The notes: generated by a model not told the origin, from the sequence alone. Positions 16,501-25,924 are shown, numbered from the stretch's first letter. The stretch is DNA of 48,531 bases from Hyphomicrobiales bacterium (GCA_900472575.1 UCIV01000029.1:1-48531); one strand, 5' to 3'. Translations and numbers: made by a program.

Positions 16501-17801
16501 AAAGCCGACAGTTTCCCCGGCTTCTCGCCACCATAAGCCCAATCCAGCAATTCCACTGTGTGGACGATCGGAATGGCCGTGCCTGAGCCGATCTGGGTCA
16601 TGCAGCCGATATTGCCGGTGGCGATGACATCCGGTTTCGTCGCCTCGATATTGCGAACCTTGCGGGCTTTCAACTCGGCAGAAATATCCGGCTGCAGGAT
16701 GTTGTAAGTGCCGGCGGAGCCGCAACAGAGATGCCCTTCCGCCGGATCGCGCACGGTGAAGCCGGCATTTTTCAGCAGCAGTTTCGGTGCCATGGTGATT
16801 TTCTGGCCGTGCTGCATGGAACAGGCGGAATGATAGGTGACGTTGATACGTCTCTGTTCCTGTCGAGGCAGATCGAGCGTTGAGAGATATTCGGTTATGT
16901 CGCTGGCCAGCGCCGATACCCTTGCCGCCTTTTCGGCATAGGCCGGATCGAGCCGCAGCATGTGGCCGTAATCCTTGATGGTCGTGCCGCAACCGGATGC
17001 GGTGATGATGATCGCATCGAGGCCCTTGTTGTCGATCTCGCGTGTCCAGACATCGACGTTGTGGCGGGCAAAATCGAGCGCCTCTTCCTCACGCCCCATG
17101 TGATGAACAAGCGCGCCGCAACACCCCTCGCCTTCAGGCAAAATGACCTCGATACCAAAGCGGGCGAGAAGCCGGATTGTTGCTGAATTGATGCCCGGAT
17201 CGAGCACGGATTGCGCGCAGCCCGAGAGGATAGCCACCCGCCCCCGCCTTATGCCGCGAATGGGCTGGGCGCCGTGCATGACCGTTTCCTGCCGCACCGG
17301 TGCAGATTGCGGCGCGAGATCGAGCATGGCGGCGAGCGGCTTCAGCGCCTTGACCTGCTTCAACAACGGCGCGAAAGGGCGGCCGAATCTTGCCAGCGTC
17401 AGCGCCGTGCGGAAGCGTGACGGATAGGGCAGAACGGCGGCGAGCAGGCTGCGGATCAACCGGTCGATCAGCCGGCGCCTGTAGGTGTTTTCGATATGGA
17501 CGCGGGCGTGGTCGACCAGATGCATGTAGTCGACGCCGGAGGGACAGGTGGAAACGCAGGAGAGGCAGGAGAGGCACCGGTCGATATGGGTGACGACTTC
17601 CTCATCTGCAGCGCGACCGTTTTCCAGCATGTCCTTGATCAGGTAGATGCGGCCGCGCGGGCTGTCGAGTTCGTTGCCCAAAGTCACATAGGTCGGACAG
17701 GTGGCGGTGCAGAAACCGCAATGGACGCAGCGACGAAGAATTTTTTCGGATTCGGCGACGTGCGGGTCTTCGAGCTGTTCGGGGGTGAAGGAGGTTTGCA
17801 T
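16479..17801 (-). CDS. glcF: Glycolate oxidase iron-sulfur subunit (GlcF)
   Basis: The Fe-S subunit of membrane-associated glycolate dehydrogenase (glycolate to glyoxylate). The 440-residue protein carries two ferredoxin-type 4Fe-4S clusters near the N-terminus: CVHCGFCTATCP and CLSCLSCVSTCP. Two CCG domains follow (EGCCGALVHHMG and HLCCGSAGTYNI), as in heterodisulfide-reductase-like subunits. The frame is open to 17867, but the ATG at 17801 follows GAGGAACC and matches the family N-terminus. It is the last of glcD-glcE-glcF and is separated from glcE by 322 bases of repeat sequence. Confidence 0.95.
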   Translation of the reverse strand: MQTSFTPEQLEDPHVAESEKILRRCVHCGFCTATCPTYVTLGNELDSPRGRIYLIKDMLENGRAADEEVVTHIDRCLSCLSCVSTCPSGVDYMHLVDHARVHIENTYRRRLIDRLIRSLLAAVLPYPSRFRTALTLARFGRPFAPLLKQVKALKPLAAMLDLAPQSAPVRQETVMHGAQPIRGIRRGRVAILSGCAQSVLDPGINSATIRLLARFGIEVILPEGEGCCGALVHHMGREEEALDFARHNVDVWTREIDNKGLDAIIITASGCGTTIKDYGHMLRLDPAYAEKAARVSALASDITEYLSTLDLPRQEQRRINVTYHSACSMQHGQKITMAPKLLLKNAGFTVRDPAEGHLCCGSAGTYNILQPDISAELKARKVRNIEATKPDVIATGNIGCMTQIGSGTAIPIVHTVELLDWAYGGEKPGKLSALKEKATV

Positions 17802-18123
17802 CAGAAGGTTCCTCGGATCGTCGAGGTCGCCAGCCCCCCTCTGCCCTGCCGGGCATCTCCCCCACACGGGGGGAGATCACAAGCGGCGCGACCTTCGCGC
17901 ATGTTTTTTAGGATGCCAACTCCGCCAATTCTGAACGCGCAATCACCCCTCATCCGGCTGCCGCCACCTTCTCTCCGTTGAAACGGGGAGAAGGGATATG
18001 CCGCGACCGCTCGCTCAGCCACTGAGGTCGAGCGGGGCACGTCCCCTCTCCCCGCAGGCGGGGAGAGGGTTAGGGTGAGGGGCACGCCACGAGCAAAATG
18101 CCATCTGCTAAAGTTCATTCTCA
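17802..18123. repeat. RIME-like intergenic mosaic repeats between glcE and glcF
   Basis: Two repeat modules and no gene. Module A (17834-17880) contains CTGCCCTGCCGGGCATCTCC and ends in CCCCCACACGGGGGG; an inverted copy lies at 19535-19583. Module B (~17944-18091) has two palindromes: CCTTCTCtCCGTT/AACGGgGAGAAGG and CCCTCTCCCCGC/GCGGGGAGAGGG, ending in TTAGGGTGAGGGG. These sequences resemble the RIME (rhizobial intergenic mosaic element) class common in Rhizobiaceae. The RNA would fold strongly and may protect or attenuate the glc transcript. Confidence 0.75.
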
Positions 18124-19326
18124 TCACCCCATCTTCCCCACGCTAAAAATCCCCGCCGGATCGAGCTTTTCCTTCACCCGCGCAGACAACGCCGCAACGG
18201 CATCCGGCAGCGGTTCGAAGGTCGGGATATCGGCGCGTGCTGCTTCCGTGGCCCGGATCAGGGTTGCGTGGCCGCCGCCCAACGCGCGGATATAGCGGCG
18301 GAGAAGCTCAGCTTCGGGATCGGCCTCCATTCGCATCCAGACCAGTCCTCCCTGCCAGTCGTAAAAGGCATCGATGCCGGCCTCCAGACGCAGCGCCGAG
18401 ACCAGATGATAACCGGCGCTCGGGGCGACCGAGACCCGCCAGAGCGGTTTTTCCGTGCCATCGGCATAAGGGACAACGTTGCGGATCTCGCGCCAGAGCG
18501 TGAGGCTCCGTTCCATACCGAGCGTCGCAACCGGTCCGAAGGCTTCCATGACGGCGGCAAGTTTTTGCACTCGCACCTCCACCGAGGGGCCGAGCCCTTC
18601 AAGCCGCAACGCAGTCGCCTCACCTTCCGGCAGGTGATTGCCGATGAAGCGAGAACGGACGCTTGCCGGCAGGTGTGCGGCACCGGAGATTTCCACCGGC
18701 AAGGCCATGGCCGCAGCCATCGCTTTTGCCGCCATCTCGTCGTCAAGGCCGGAGATGACGACGGTTTCCACCGCTGGCGGAACCGGTAGCACGCGAAAAG
18801 TGACTTCGGTGACGAAACCGAGCGTGCCCTGCGAGCCGGCCAGCAACTTCGTGAGGTCGAGACCGGTAACGTTCTTCATCACCCTGCCGCCGGCGCGGAT
18901 GATCTCACCGCGGCCGTTGACGAAGCGGAGACCGAGAAGGCTGTCGCGCGCAGCCCCTGCGGTGAGACGGCGGGGGCCGGAAACGTTGGCTGCAAAAACG
19001 CCGCCGATGGTCGGCTCGCGAGAATGAGCTCCATGGGTGCCGAGAATGCCGCGATGATCCATGGGCTCGAAAGCCATCATCTGGCGGTTGGCAGCAAGGG
19101 CTGCCTCGACCTCGGAAACCGGCGTGCCGGACCTGACCGTCATCACCATTTCGGCGGGGTCGTAATCGACGATGCCGGTGAGACCTCGGGAGCTGATCTG
19201 TTCGGCTGGCTGGTTCGCCCTGGCAAAACCACGGGTGTTGTTGCCGCAGATCTCCAGCGGCTTTCTCTCGGCTGCCGCATTGCGAATGATGTAGGCGGCA
19301 TCGGCTTCGGTGTTGGGGATCAGCAT
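18124..19326 (-). CDS. glcE: Glycolate oxidase FAD-binding subunit (GlcE)
   Basis: A 400-residue FAD-linked subunit paralogous to GlcD. The FAD-binding PCMH region is seen as LEICGNNTRGFARA, REPTIGGVFAANVSGPRRL and VMKNVTGLDLTKLLAGSQGTLG. The C-terminal substrate-side domain is shorter than in GlcD. The frame is open to 19434, but the upstream part translates repeat DNA; the ATG at 19326 begins the real protein, with GGGGAG about 10 bases upstream. It needs GlcD and GlcF to form the active complex. Confidence 0.94.
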   Translation of the reverse strand: MLIPNTEADAAYIIRNAAAERKPLEICGNNTRGFARANQPAEQISSRGLTGIVDYDPAEMVMTVRSGTPVSEVEAALAANRQMMAFEPMDHRGILGTHGAHSREPTIGGVFAANVSGPRRLTAGAARDSLLGLRFVNGRGEIIRAGGRVMKNVTGLDLTKLLAGSQGTLGFVTEVTFRVLPVPPAVETVVISGLDDEMAAKAMAAAMALPVEISGAAHLPASVRSRFIGNHLPEGEATALRLEGLGPSVEVRVQKLAAVMEAFGPVATLGMERSLTLWREIRNVVPYADGTEKPLWRVSVAPSAGYHLVSALRLEAGIDAFYDWQGGLVWMRMEADPEAELLRRYIRALGGGHATLIRATEAARADIPTFEPLPDAVAALSARVKEKLDPAGIFSVGKMG

Positions 19327-19618
19327 GCGGGGGATGCTCCCCGCTGGTGTCGAGAGTGTGAATACCCCCCTCTGCCCTGCCGGCTTTCCTGGGTCGAGCC
19401 ACGTGTCTCGCCCCGCTCTCCGAGCCCCCCACAAGGAGGGAGATCAGCCAGGCGCACCCCTTTGCCCCAATCAATGTTGGATATGTATCGAGACGATAAG
19501 ACGGGTAGAGAGAGGAACGAGGAGCATGCCTCTCGTGATCTCCCCCCTTGTGGGGGAGATGCCCGGCAGGGCAGAGGGGGGTGATGGGGGAACGAGACGG
19601 AACTGGAAAGCATAGGCT
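19327..19618. repeat. Palindromic repeats between glcD and glcE
   Basis: Two further copies of the short repeat seen beside glcF. One (about 19364-19446) starts with CCCCCCTCTGCCCTGCCGG but is split by about 40 bases before CCCCCCACAAGGAGGGAGATC. The other (19535-19583) is complete and in reverse orientation (GATCTCCCCCCTTGTGGGGG through GGGCAGAGGGGGG). No gene is visible. The element sits inside the glc operon, so read-through transcripts carry it. Confidence 0.75.
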
Positions 19619-21052
19619 TCATCCCCTCCCTTCCAGCGGAAACACCTTTGACGGATTGAGGATCCAGTCCTCGTCAAACGCGGCGCGCACCGCCATCTGC
19701 TGCGCAAGCTCGGCCGGCGTATATTGATGCCGCATCAGGTCGCGTTTTTCGATGCCGACGCCGTGTTCGCCGGTGAGGCAGCCGCCGGCATCGACGCAGA
19801 GTTTGAGGATCTCGTTGCCCGCCTCTTCCGCCTTCATCGCCTCTTCCGGGTCATTGGCGTTGAACAAGATCAGCGGGTGCATGTTGCCGTCGCCGGCGTG
19901 GAACACATTGGCGACGCGAAGGCCGAAGCGATCGACGATTTCCGACGTCTTTTTCAGCACATAAGAGAGCTTGCCGAGCGGCACCGTGCCATCCATGCAG
20001 ATGTAGTCGGCGATGCGGCCGGTGGCGCCGAAGGCGGATTTGCGGCCTTTCCAGATCAGCGCGGCCTCGGTCGCCGACTGGCATTCGCGCACGGTCATGA
20101 CCTGATGGCGACGGGCGATCTCGACGATGTTTTCCAGCGTGGCATCCATTTCCGCTTCCGAGCCTTCGACCTCGACGATCAGGAGTGCGCCGACATCGAG
20201 CGGGTAACCAGCCTTGGCAAAAGCCTCGCAGATCTCGATCGCCGGCTTGTCCATGAATTCGATGGCGACCGGGATTATGCCGGCGGCGATGATATCGGCC
20301 ACGCAGGCGCCGGCTTCCTCGGATGTCGAGAACCCGAACAGGACCGGGCGGGCGCCTTCCGGCTTGGCGATCAGGCGAACCGTCGCCTCGGTGACGATGC
20401 CGAGCTGGCCTTCCGAGCCGCAGACGAGGCCCAAGAGATCATAGCCTGCCGCATCCAGATGCTTGCCGCCCAACTCGATCACCTGGCCATCGACCAGGAC
20501 CAGTTTCACGCCAAGAAGATTGTTGGTGGTGACGCCGTATTTCAGACAGTGCGCGCCGCCGGAATTCATGCCGATATTGCCGCCGATGGTGCAGGCAAGC
20601 TGGGAGCTGGGATCGGGTGCGTAAAAGAAACCGTCCACCGCCACGGCTTCGGAAATATTCAGGTTGGTGACGCCGGCCTGGACCGTCGCGGTGCGGTTGG
20701 CATAGTCGATCTCGATGATGCGGGACATGCGCGACAGGCCGAGCACGACCGCATCCTCCTGCGGGATGGCGCCGCCCGAAAGCGAGGTACCGGCGCCGCG
20801 CGGCACGACGGGGATACCGTAGCGATGACAGTATTTCATCACCGCCGCCACCTGCGAGGTGGTACGCGGCAGAACGACCGCAAGCGGCACGCGACGATAG
20901 CTGATGAAGGCATCGGTTTCGAAGGGAACCAGTTCGCGCGCCTCATGGATGACGCAATCGGCCGGCAGAAGGCCGCGCAGATCATCGATGATAGTTGCCC
21001 TGCGAGACAGGACATCCTGCCTCGGCGGCAAAAACTGGATTGGCTGCGGCAT
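19619..21052 (-). CDS. glcD: Glycolate oxidase FAD-linked subunit (GlcD)
   Basis: The main FAD-linked subunit of glycolate dehydrogenase, which feeds glycolate into the glyoxylate pathway. The 477-residue protein has an FAD-binding PCMH domain (VVPRGAGTSLSGGAIP; CTIGGNIGMNSGG; YGVTTNNLLG) and a C-terminal FAD-oxidase domain with NVFHAGDGNMHPLI and LTGEHGVGIEKRDLM. The ATG at 21052 has GGGAGGAA as ribosome binding site; the frame is open to 21082. It is the first gene of glcDEF. No GlcC-type regulator lies next to it. Confidence 0.96.
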   Translation of the reverse strand: MPQPIQFLPPRQDVLSRRATIIDDLRGLLPADCVIHEARELVPFETDAFISYRRVPLAVVLPRTTSQVAAVMKYCHRYGIPVVPRGAGTSLSGGAIPQEDAVVLGLSRMSRIIEIDYANRTATVQAGVTNLNISEAVAVDGFFYAPDPSSQLACTIGGNIGMNSGGAHCLKYGVTTNNLLGVKLVLVDGQVIELGGKHLDAAGYDLLGLVCGSEGQLGIVTEATVRLIAKPEGARPVLFGFSTSEEAGACVADIIAAGIIPVAIEFMDKPAIEICEAFAKAGYPLDVGALLIVEVEGSEAEMDATLENIVEIARRHQVMTVRECQSATEAALIWKGRKSAFGATGRIADYICMDGTVPLGKLSYVLKKTSEIVDRFGLRVANVFHAGDGNMHPLILFNANDPEEAMKAEEAGNEILKLCVDAGGCLTGEHGVGIEKRDLMRHQYTPAELAQQMAVRAAFDEDWILNPSKVFPLEGRG

Positions 21053-21320
21053 GCATTCCTCCCTCGCATGTCTCAATCGCAACCTATTTCATGACGCCGG
21101 GATGCTTCAACTTATTCTTGACGAATGTCGCCTCGATGCGTTCGCCATGCGCATTTCGGCAACATTTCGAGGAAAGTTGAACAGGTGTGCAATAAGCTGT
21201 TGACGTCTCAGTTTATCGACCCCCTTATATTTAGCTGAGTAAGGGTTTTTAACGGGTGATTCACGATCAAATTCGATCCCGACACCTCGTTAATCCTGGC
21301 GCAATCATTATATTAGTAAA

Positions 21321-21869
21321 ATGAAACTCTCGGAGGTGTTTTCTAAATTGGGCCTGATGAACCGTATCGCCAGCAATCTTCGTCTCATGGTGCAGCGCCC
21401 CCCGCGCCAGCAATATGCTGCGATCTGCTATCGCGCCACAAAGCGCGGCGAATTCGAGGTTCTGGTTGCCACCAGTCGCGATACCGGCCGGTGGGTGATC
21501 CCCAAGGGTTGGCCGATGGAAAACAGACAAGCGCATCAGGTCGCCGAGCAGGAAGCCAGGGAAGAGGTCGGCGTCAAAGGCAAGGCCGAGAAAAAGCCTT
21601 TCGGCTTTTACCATTACCGCAAGGGTCTCGATAACGGCATCAAGGTGCCGGTGCGCGTGCAGGTTCATCTGCTCAAGGTCGAAGGCAGCTGCAAGGACTT
21701 CAAGGAAAAGGGCGTGCGGCAGATCGAGTGGGTTTCTCCCGAAGAAGCCTCCAACCGGGTGAACGAGCCGGAACTGAAAATCCTGATGCTGCAGTTTGCC
21801 GAAAGGATGCGCAAACCGGTTCAGGATGTCGCCGCGGTTGGCACTCTCGCCATGAAAGCCACGGGCTGA
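21321..21869 (+). CDS. NUDIX hydrolase (DIPP-like)
   Basis: Up to 182 residues; hydrolyses a nucleoside diphosphate linked to another moiety, or inositol polyphosphates in related enzymes. The NUDIX box spans residues 63-85 (GWPM...EQEAREEVGV). The catalytic E-x-x-E-E is kept, but the first Glu is Arg and the Arg of REU is Gln, as in a subgroup with the phrase WVIPKGWPM. The first ATG has no ribosome binding site. A GGAGGTG at 21332-21338 lies inside the frame, 9 bases before an in-frame TTG at 21348, so translation may really start there. It is divergent from glcD. Confidence 0.85.
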   Translation: MKLSEVFSKLGLMNRIASNLRLMVQRPPRQQYAAICYRATKRGEFEVLVATSRDTGRWVIPKGWPMENRQAHQVAEQEAREEVGVKGKAEKKPFGFYHYRKGLDNGIKVPVRVQVHLLKVEGSCKDFKEKGVRQIEWVSPEEASNRVNEPELKILMLQFAERMRKPVQDVAAVGTLAMKATG

Positions 21870-21980
21870 GCAGGCCCTGCGGCCCAACATCATAATCTCT
21901 TCAAAAGCGAGCGCTAAAAAAGCTTCGGGATAAACCGGAGCAAGATATCCAAGCGCTGCTCCTTACCGATAAAACGAAGC

Positions 21981-23501
21981 ATGGCCCAACAGAAGCCGCG
22001 TCTGGCAAAGCCGACGCTCGACAAGGATCTGGAAAAACTCTCCTCGGTGGAAGACGCCGCGCGGCATACGGCGCGCGGGCTTGCCGGTCCGGGCGTGGCG
22101 CTGCTCTTCATCATTCTGGCCGCGATTTTCGCCTCGACCTATGTGACCGGCACATCCGGCTCCGTCATCGTCATCGCCGCTGCGGCGCTGGCCGGCTATA
22201 TGGCGATGAATATCGGCGCAAACGACGTGACCAACAATATCGGTGCCGCGGTCGGTGCGCGCGCCATGACGATGGGCTTCGGACTTGCCCTGGCTGCCGT
22301 CTTCGAGGTGGCGGGGGCCGTGCTGGCCGGCGGCAATGTCGCCACCACGATTGCCAGTGGCATCACCAACGGGGCGTTGATTTCCAGCCCTAACGTGCTG
22401 ATCTGGGCGATGATGGCGGCGCTTCTTGCCGCTGCCGTACTGATCAACATCGCGACCTGGGCGAGCGCGCCGATCTCGACCACCCACTCCATCGTCGGTG
22501 CGGTGATGGGTGCCGGCATTGCCGCCGCCGGCTTCGGCGCGATCAACTGGGGGCTGGTCGCGGGCATTACCGCAAGCTGGGTCGTCTCACCGGTGCTCGG
22601 AGCGGTGATCGCGGCGGCGTTCCTTTTGCTGGTCAAGGAAACGATCATCTACCGCGAAGACAAGATCACGTCAGCCAAGACATGGGTGCCGGTGCTGATC
22701 GGTATCATGACCGGTGTATTTGCGGGCTATCTGACGCTTGTCGGCGGCAATCAGCTACGTGCGCCCTCGCCTTATCTGGCAAGCCTGGTGGCCGTCGTGA
22801 CCGGCCTTATCGCCTGGCGGGTACTGATCCCGGTGATTGCCCGGCAGGCGGAGGGGCTGGAAAACCGTAACCAGTCGCTGAGAAAGCTTTTTCGCATTCC
22901 GCTGATCCTGTCGGCGGCGCTGATGTCATTTGCGCATGGAGCGAATGACGTGTCGAACGCGATCGGGCCATTGGCGGCGATCGTCGGAGCGGTTCAGGAC
23001 GTGGCCACCGGCAGCGTGCACCGCATGCCCGGCGTACCGCTGTGGGAACTGGTGATCGGCGGCCTGGGCATTTCGCTCGGGCTTTTGCTTTACGGACCAA
23101 AACTGGTGCGGCTTGTGGGTGCCGAGATCACAAAGCTCAACCCGATGCGGGCCTATTGCGTATCGCTGTCAACGGGACTGACCGTGCTCGTCGCGTCGTG
23201 GATCGGCATGCCGGTCTCCTCCACCCATATTGCCGTCGGCGCGGTGTTCGGCGTCGGGCTTTTTCGTGAGTGGTACACACGCAATTCGAAGCGGCGCTAC
23301 GAATATATGCGGGTCCGTTCTGGCCGCGACATCCACCCCGAGCCCGAGGAACGCGAGCACAATGACGACGAGATGAAACGCCGCTACCTGGTGCGCCGTT
23401 CGCATATCCTGAGCATTCTCGCCGCCTGGATTATCACGCTTCCGGCCGCGGCAGGCCTTGCGGCGATCATTGCTACGGTTATGTTTGCGCTGTTTTTGTA
23501 A
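21981..23501 (+). CDS. Low-affinity inorganic phosphate transporter, PiT family
   Basis: A 506-residue inner-membrane symporter for phosphate (probably as a metal-phosphate complex with protons). The two internal repeats each carry the PiT signature: GANDVTNNIG (~80) and GANDVSNAIGPLAA (~320). Other conserved parts are SAPISTTHSIVGAVMGAG and MPVSSTHIAVGAVFGVG. The first ~35 residues are a hydrophilic cytoplasmic tail, and a charged loop (~430-470) precedes the last helix. rsmE follows after 9 bases. No Pho box was recognised upstream. Confidence 0.93.
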   Translation: MAQQKPRLAKPTLDKDLEKLSSVEDAARHTARGLAGPGVALLFIILAAIFASTYVTGTSGSVIVIAAAALAGYMAMNIGANDVTNNIGAAVGARAMTMGFGLALAAVFEVAGAVLAGGNVATTIASGITNGALISSPNVLIWAMMAALLAAAVLINIATWASAPISTTHSIVGAVMGAGIAAAGFGAINWGLVAGITASWVVSPVLGAVIAAAFLLLVKETIIYREDKITSAKTWVPVLIGIMTGVFAGYLTLVGGNQLRAPSPYLASLVAVVTGLIAWRVLIPVIARQAEGLENRNQSLRKLFRIPLILSAALMSFAHGANDVSNAIGPLAAIVGAVQDVATGSVHRMPGVPLWELVIGGLGISLGLLLYGPKLVRLVGAEITKLNPMRAYCVSLSTGLTVLVASWIGMPVSSTHIAVGAVFGVGLFREWYTRNSKRRYEYMRVRSGRDIHPEPEEREHNDDEMKRRYLVRRSHILSILAAWIITLPAAAGLAAIIATVMFALFL

Positions 23502-23510
23502 GAGAAGATC

Positions 23511-24248
23511 ATGCGCGCCAATTTTCGCCTTCAGCGGCTTTTCGTCGATACTCCCCTGTCTACAGAGACGCGGCATGAGGTGTCGAGCGAGCAGTTCAAT
23601 TATCTCGCCAACGTGCTGAGGCTGGAAGCCGGTGCGAAGGTTCTGGTATTCAACGGACGCGACGGCGAATGGCTGGCCGAGATCACCTTTCCCAGCCGCA
23701 AGAAGATCGTGCTTCAGCCGATCGAGCAGACAAGGCCGCAGCCGGAAACCTCCGACCTGCATTATCTGTTTGCGCCGCTAAAAGTCGGCCGGCTGGATTA
23801 TCTGGTGCAGAAGGCCGTGGAGATGGGGGCCGGCACCATGCAGCCAGTGATGACCCAGCATGTGCAGGGCAAGATCACCAATCTCGACCGGCTGAGAGCG
23901 AATGTGACGGAAGCTGCCGAACAATGCGGCGTGCTGTCGATCCCGGAGGTTTGCGAACCGCGCAAGCTTGCCGAGATACTGGAGCGCTGGTCTGAAGACC
24001 GGCGGATCATCTTCTGTGACGAAGGCGACGAGGGCCAGAACCCGCTGCCGATTCTGGCAAAGATCACTGAGAAAAAGCTTGCGCTTCTGGTCGGCCCGGA
24101 GGGCGGGTTTTCGGAGGAGGAACGCAGCCTCTTGCGCTCTCTGCCCTTCGTGACGGCGATCCCGCTCGGGCCGCGGATCCTGCGGGCCGATACGGCGGCG
24201 GTTGCGGCACTGGCGGTCATTCAGGCGGCGATCGGTGATTGGAAGTAA
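23511..24248 (+). CDS. rsmE: 16S rRNA m3U1498 methyltransferase (RsmE)
   Basis: Methylates N3 of U1498 in 16S rRNA using SAM. The 245-residue protein has an N-terminal PUA-like domain (QFNYLANVLRLEAGAKVLVF) and a C-terminal SPOUT knot domain. Signature parts are KVGRLDYLVQKAVEMGA, LLVGPEGGFSEEE and LGPRILRADTAAVAAL. AGAGAAG before the ATG is a weak site, and it is only 9 bases after the phosphate transporter gene, so co-transcription is likely. gshA follows after 160 bases. Confidence 0.95.
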   Translation: MRANFRLQRLFVDTPLSTETRHEVSSEQFNYLANVLRLEAGAKVLVFNGRDGEWLAEITFPSRKKIVLQPIEQTRPQPETSDLHYLFAPLKVGRLDYLVQKAVEMGAGTMQPVMTQHVQGKITNLDRLRANVTEAAEQCGVLSIPEVCEPRKLAEILERWSEDRRIIFCDEGDEGQNPLPILAKITEKKLALLVGPEGGFSEEERSLLRSLPFVTAIPLGPRILRADTAAVAALAVIQAAIGDWK

Positions 24249-24408
24249 TGGAGGACCATTGCAGACTTGCCAAAGCGCAACAGATCGCACTGTTTTTCTG
24301 AACTGATCTTGAAACAAATTCGCTTGCACCGCAGATGAATTCGGTTCAATCAGCCGGACGATTATCAGTCTGGCTTATCATTCCAGGCCTTCCGACCAAG
24401 GTATTTTC

Positions 24409-25782
24409 ATGGCGCGTGACACGACCGACCAGACACCACTTTCCTCGGTATCTGAGCTTTCCGCCTATCTGGCGCAGGGCTCGCGCCCCAAGGAAAAATT
24501 CCGCATCGGCACCGAACACGAGAAATTCGTGTTTTTCGCCAAGGACAACTCTCCAGTTCCCTATTTCGGCGATGCCAGCATTTCCGCGCTTTTGAAGGGC
24601 ATGCAGGAAAGGCTCGGCTGGGAGCCGATCATGGACGGCGAGAACATTATCGGGCTTGGAGAACAGTCCGGCATGGGCGCGATCTCGATCGAGCCTGGCG
24701 GCCAGTTCGAATTGTCCGGAGCGCCGCTGGAGACGATCCACGAGACCTGCAAGGAATCCAACAAGCACCTGGCGCTGGTGAAAGAGATCGCAGAGCCGAT
24801 GGGCATCCGCTTCCTTGGGCTGGGCGGCAGCCCGACATGGTCTCTGGCTGAAACGCCGCGCATGCCAAAATCCCGCTACGACATCATGACCCGTTACATG
24901 CCGAAGGTCGGCGCCAAGGGTCTCGACATGATGTACCGCACCTGCACGATCCAGGTTAACCTCGATTTCTCCTCGGAAGCCGACATGGCCGCCAAGATGC
25001 GGGTGTCGATGAAGCTGCAGTCGATCGCGACCGCGCTGTTTGCTTCCTCGCCGTTTACCGAAGGCAAGCCTAACGGTCTCCTCTCCTGGCGCGGCGATAT
25101 CTGGCGCGATACCGACAACCGGCGTTCCGGCACCCTGCCCTTCGTCTTCGATGCGGATTTCCGGTTCGACCACTATGTCGAATGGGCGCTCGATGTGCCG
25201 ATGTATTTTATCGTTCGCGACGGCAAATATCACGACTGCACACATGTGACCTTCCGCCAGTTCATGGCCGGCGCGCTGAAGGGCGAAGTGGGCGACTGGC
25301 AGCCGAACATGGGCGACTGGACGAACCATCTCTCGACGCTCTTCCCCGACGTTAGACTGAAGCGTTTTCTTGAAATGCGCGGCGCAGACGGCGGCCCGTG
25401 GCGCCGGATCTGCGCGCTTCCGGCCTTCTGGGTCGGTTTGCTTTACGACGATGCGGCGCTTGCCGAAGCCGAGGCGCTGACGGCAGACTGGACGTTCGAG
25501 GATGTTGTCGCGATGCGCGATGCCGTCCCGGCACAGGGGCTTGCAGCGACGATCAAGGGCCGTCCGGTTCTGGACGTGGCGCGCGATGCAGTGCGGATTT
25601 CGACGGCCGGCCTCAAGGCGCGGGCGAAGCTGAATGGCGACGGCCAGGACGAAAGCGTCTTCCTGCAACCGCTCGAAGAAGTGCTGGCGAAGAAGGCAAC
25701 GCTCGCCGACGATCTGCTTGCGCTTTTCAACGGCCGCTGGAATGGCTCGGTCGAGCCGGTGTTCGACGAATACCAGTATTGA
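24409..25782 (+). CDS. gshA: Glutamate-cysteine ligase, plant/proteobacterial type (GshA)
   Basis: Makes gamma-glutamylcysteine, the first step of glutathione synthesis. The 457-residue protein belongs to the plant-type GCL family found in Rhizobiales, not the E. coli type. Recognisable parts are RIGTEHEKFVF near the N-terminus (metal/ATP site), EPGGQFELSGAPLETIH (substrate site), GLGGSPTW, and YRTCTIQVNLDFSSEADM. It is cytoplasmic. A strong terminator follows at 25788-25807, and gshB is not in the window. Confidence 0.94.
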   Translation: MARDTTDQTPLSSVSELSAYLAQGSRPKEKFRIGTEHEKFVFFAKDNSPVPYFGDASISALLKGMQERLGWEPIMDGENIIGLGEQSGMGAISIEPGGQFELSGAPLETIHETCKESNKHLALVKEIAEPMGIRFLGLGGSPTWSLAETPRMPKSRYDIMTRYMPKVGAKGLDMMYRTCTIQVNLDFSSEADMAAKMRVSMKLQSIATALFASSPFTEGKPNGLLSWRGDIWRDTDNRRSGTLPFVFDADFRFDHYVEWALDVPMYFIVRDGKYHDCTHVTFRQFMAGALKGEVGDWQPNMGDWTNHLSTLFPDVRLKRFLEMRGADGGPWRRICALPAFWVGLLYDDAALAEAEALTADWTFEDVVAMRDAVPAQGLAATIKGRPVLDVARDAVRISTAGLKARAKLNGDGQDESVFLQPLEEVLAKKATLADDLLALFNGRWNGSVEPVFDEYQY

Positions 25783-25785
25783 TCT

Positions 25786-25811
25786 GAAAGCCCGCTTCGG
25801 CGGGCTTTTCT
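25786..25811 (+). terminator. Rho-independent terminator after gshA
   Basis: An 8-bp perfect stem AAGCCCGC/GCGGGCTT closed by a stable TTCG tetraloop, then TTCTC. It lies a few bases after the gshA stop. Confidence 0.88.
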
Positions 25812-25825
25812 CCGCTCCACACAAA

Positions 25826-25860
25826 ACAAAAAAGGCCCGGCGCGGGTGTCCGGCCGGGCA
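25826..25860 (-). terminator. Rho-independent terminator of the DUF1127 gene
   Basis: On the minus strand GCCCGG...CCGGGC forms the stem base, followed by CTTTTTTGTTTTG. It faces the gshA terminator and would end transcripts of the DUF1127 gene. Confidence 0.8.
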
Positions 25861-25924
25861 AGAGGCAGGGTCATTGGCTTACCCTGCGGGGAAAATCGTT
25901 ACATTTTCGAATTGATGCACGCGG

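Noticed and set aside
19724..21094. 456-codon open frame antisense to glcD
   Set aside because: It mirrors glcD, whose family motifs are clear; GC-rich DNA often leaves the opposite strand open. No family motif or ribosome binding site supports it.
21200..21231. TTGACG and TATATT as a promoter for the NUDIX gene
   Set aside because: The spacing of about 20 bases is too long for a normal vegetative promoter; not listed as a feature.
24346..25824. 492-codon open frame antisense to gshA
   Set aside because: A shadow of gshA; composition is Arg/His-rich as expected from antisense reading, with no motif.
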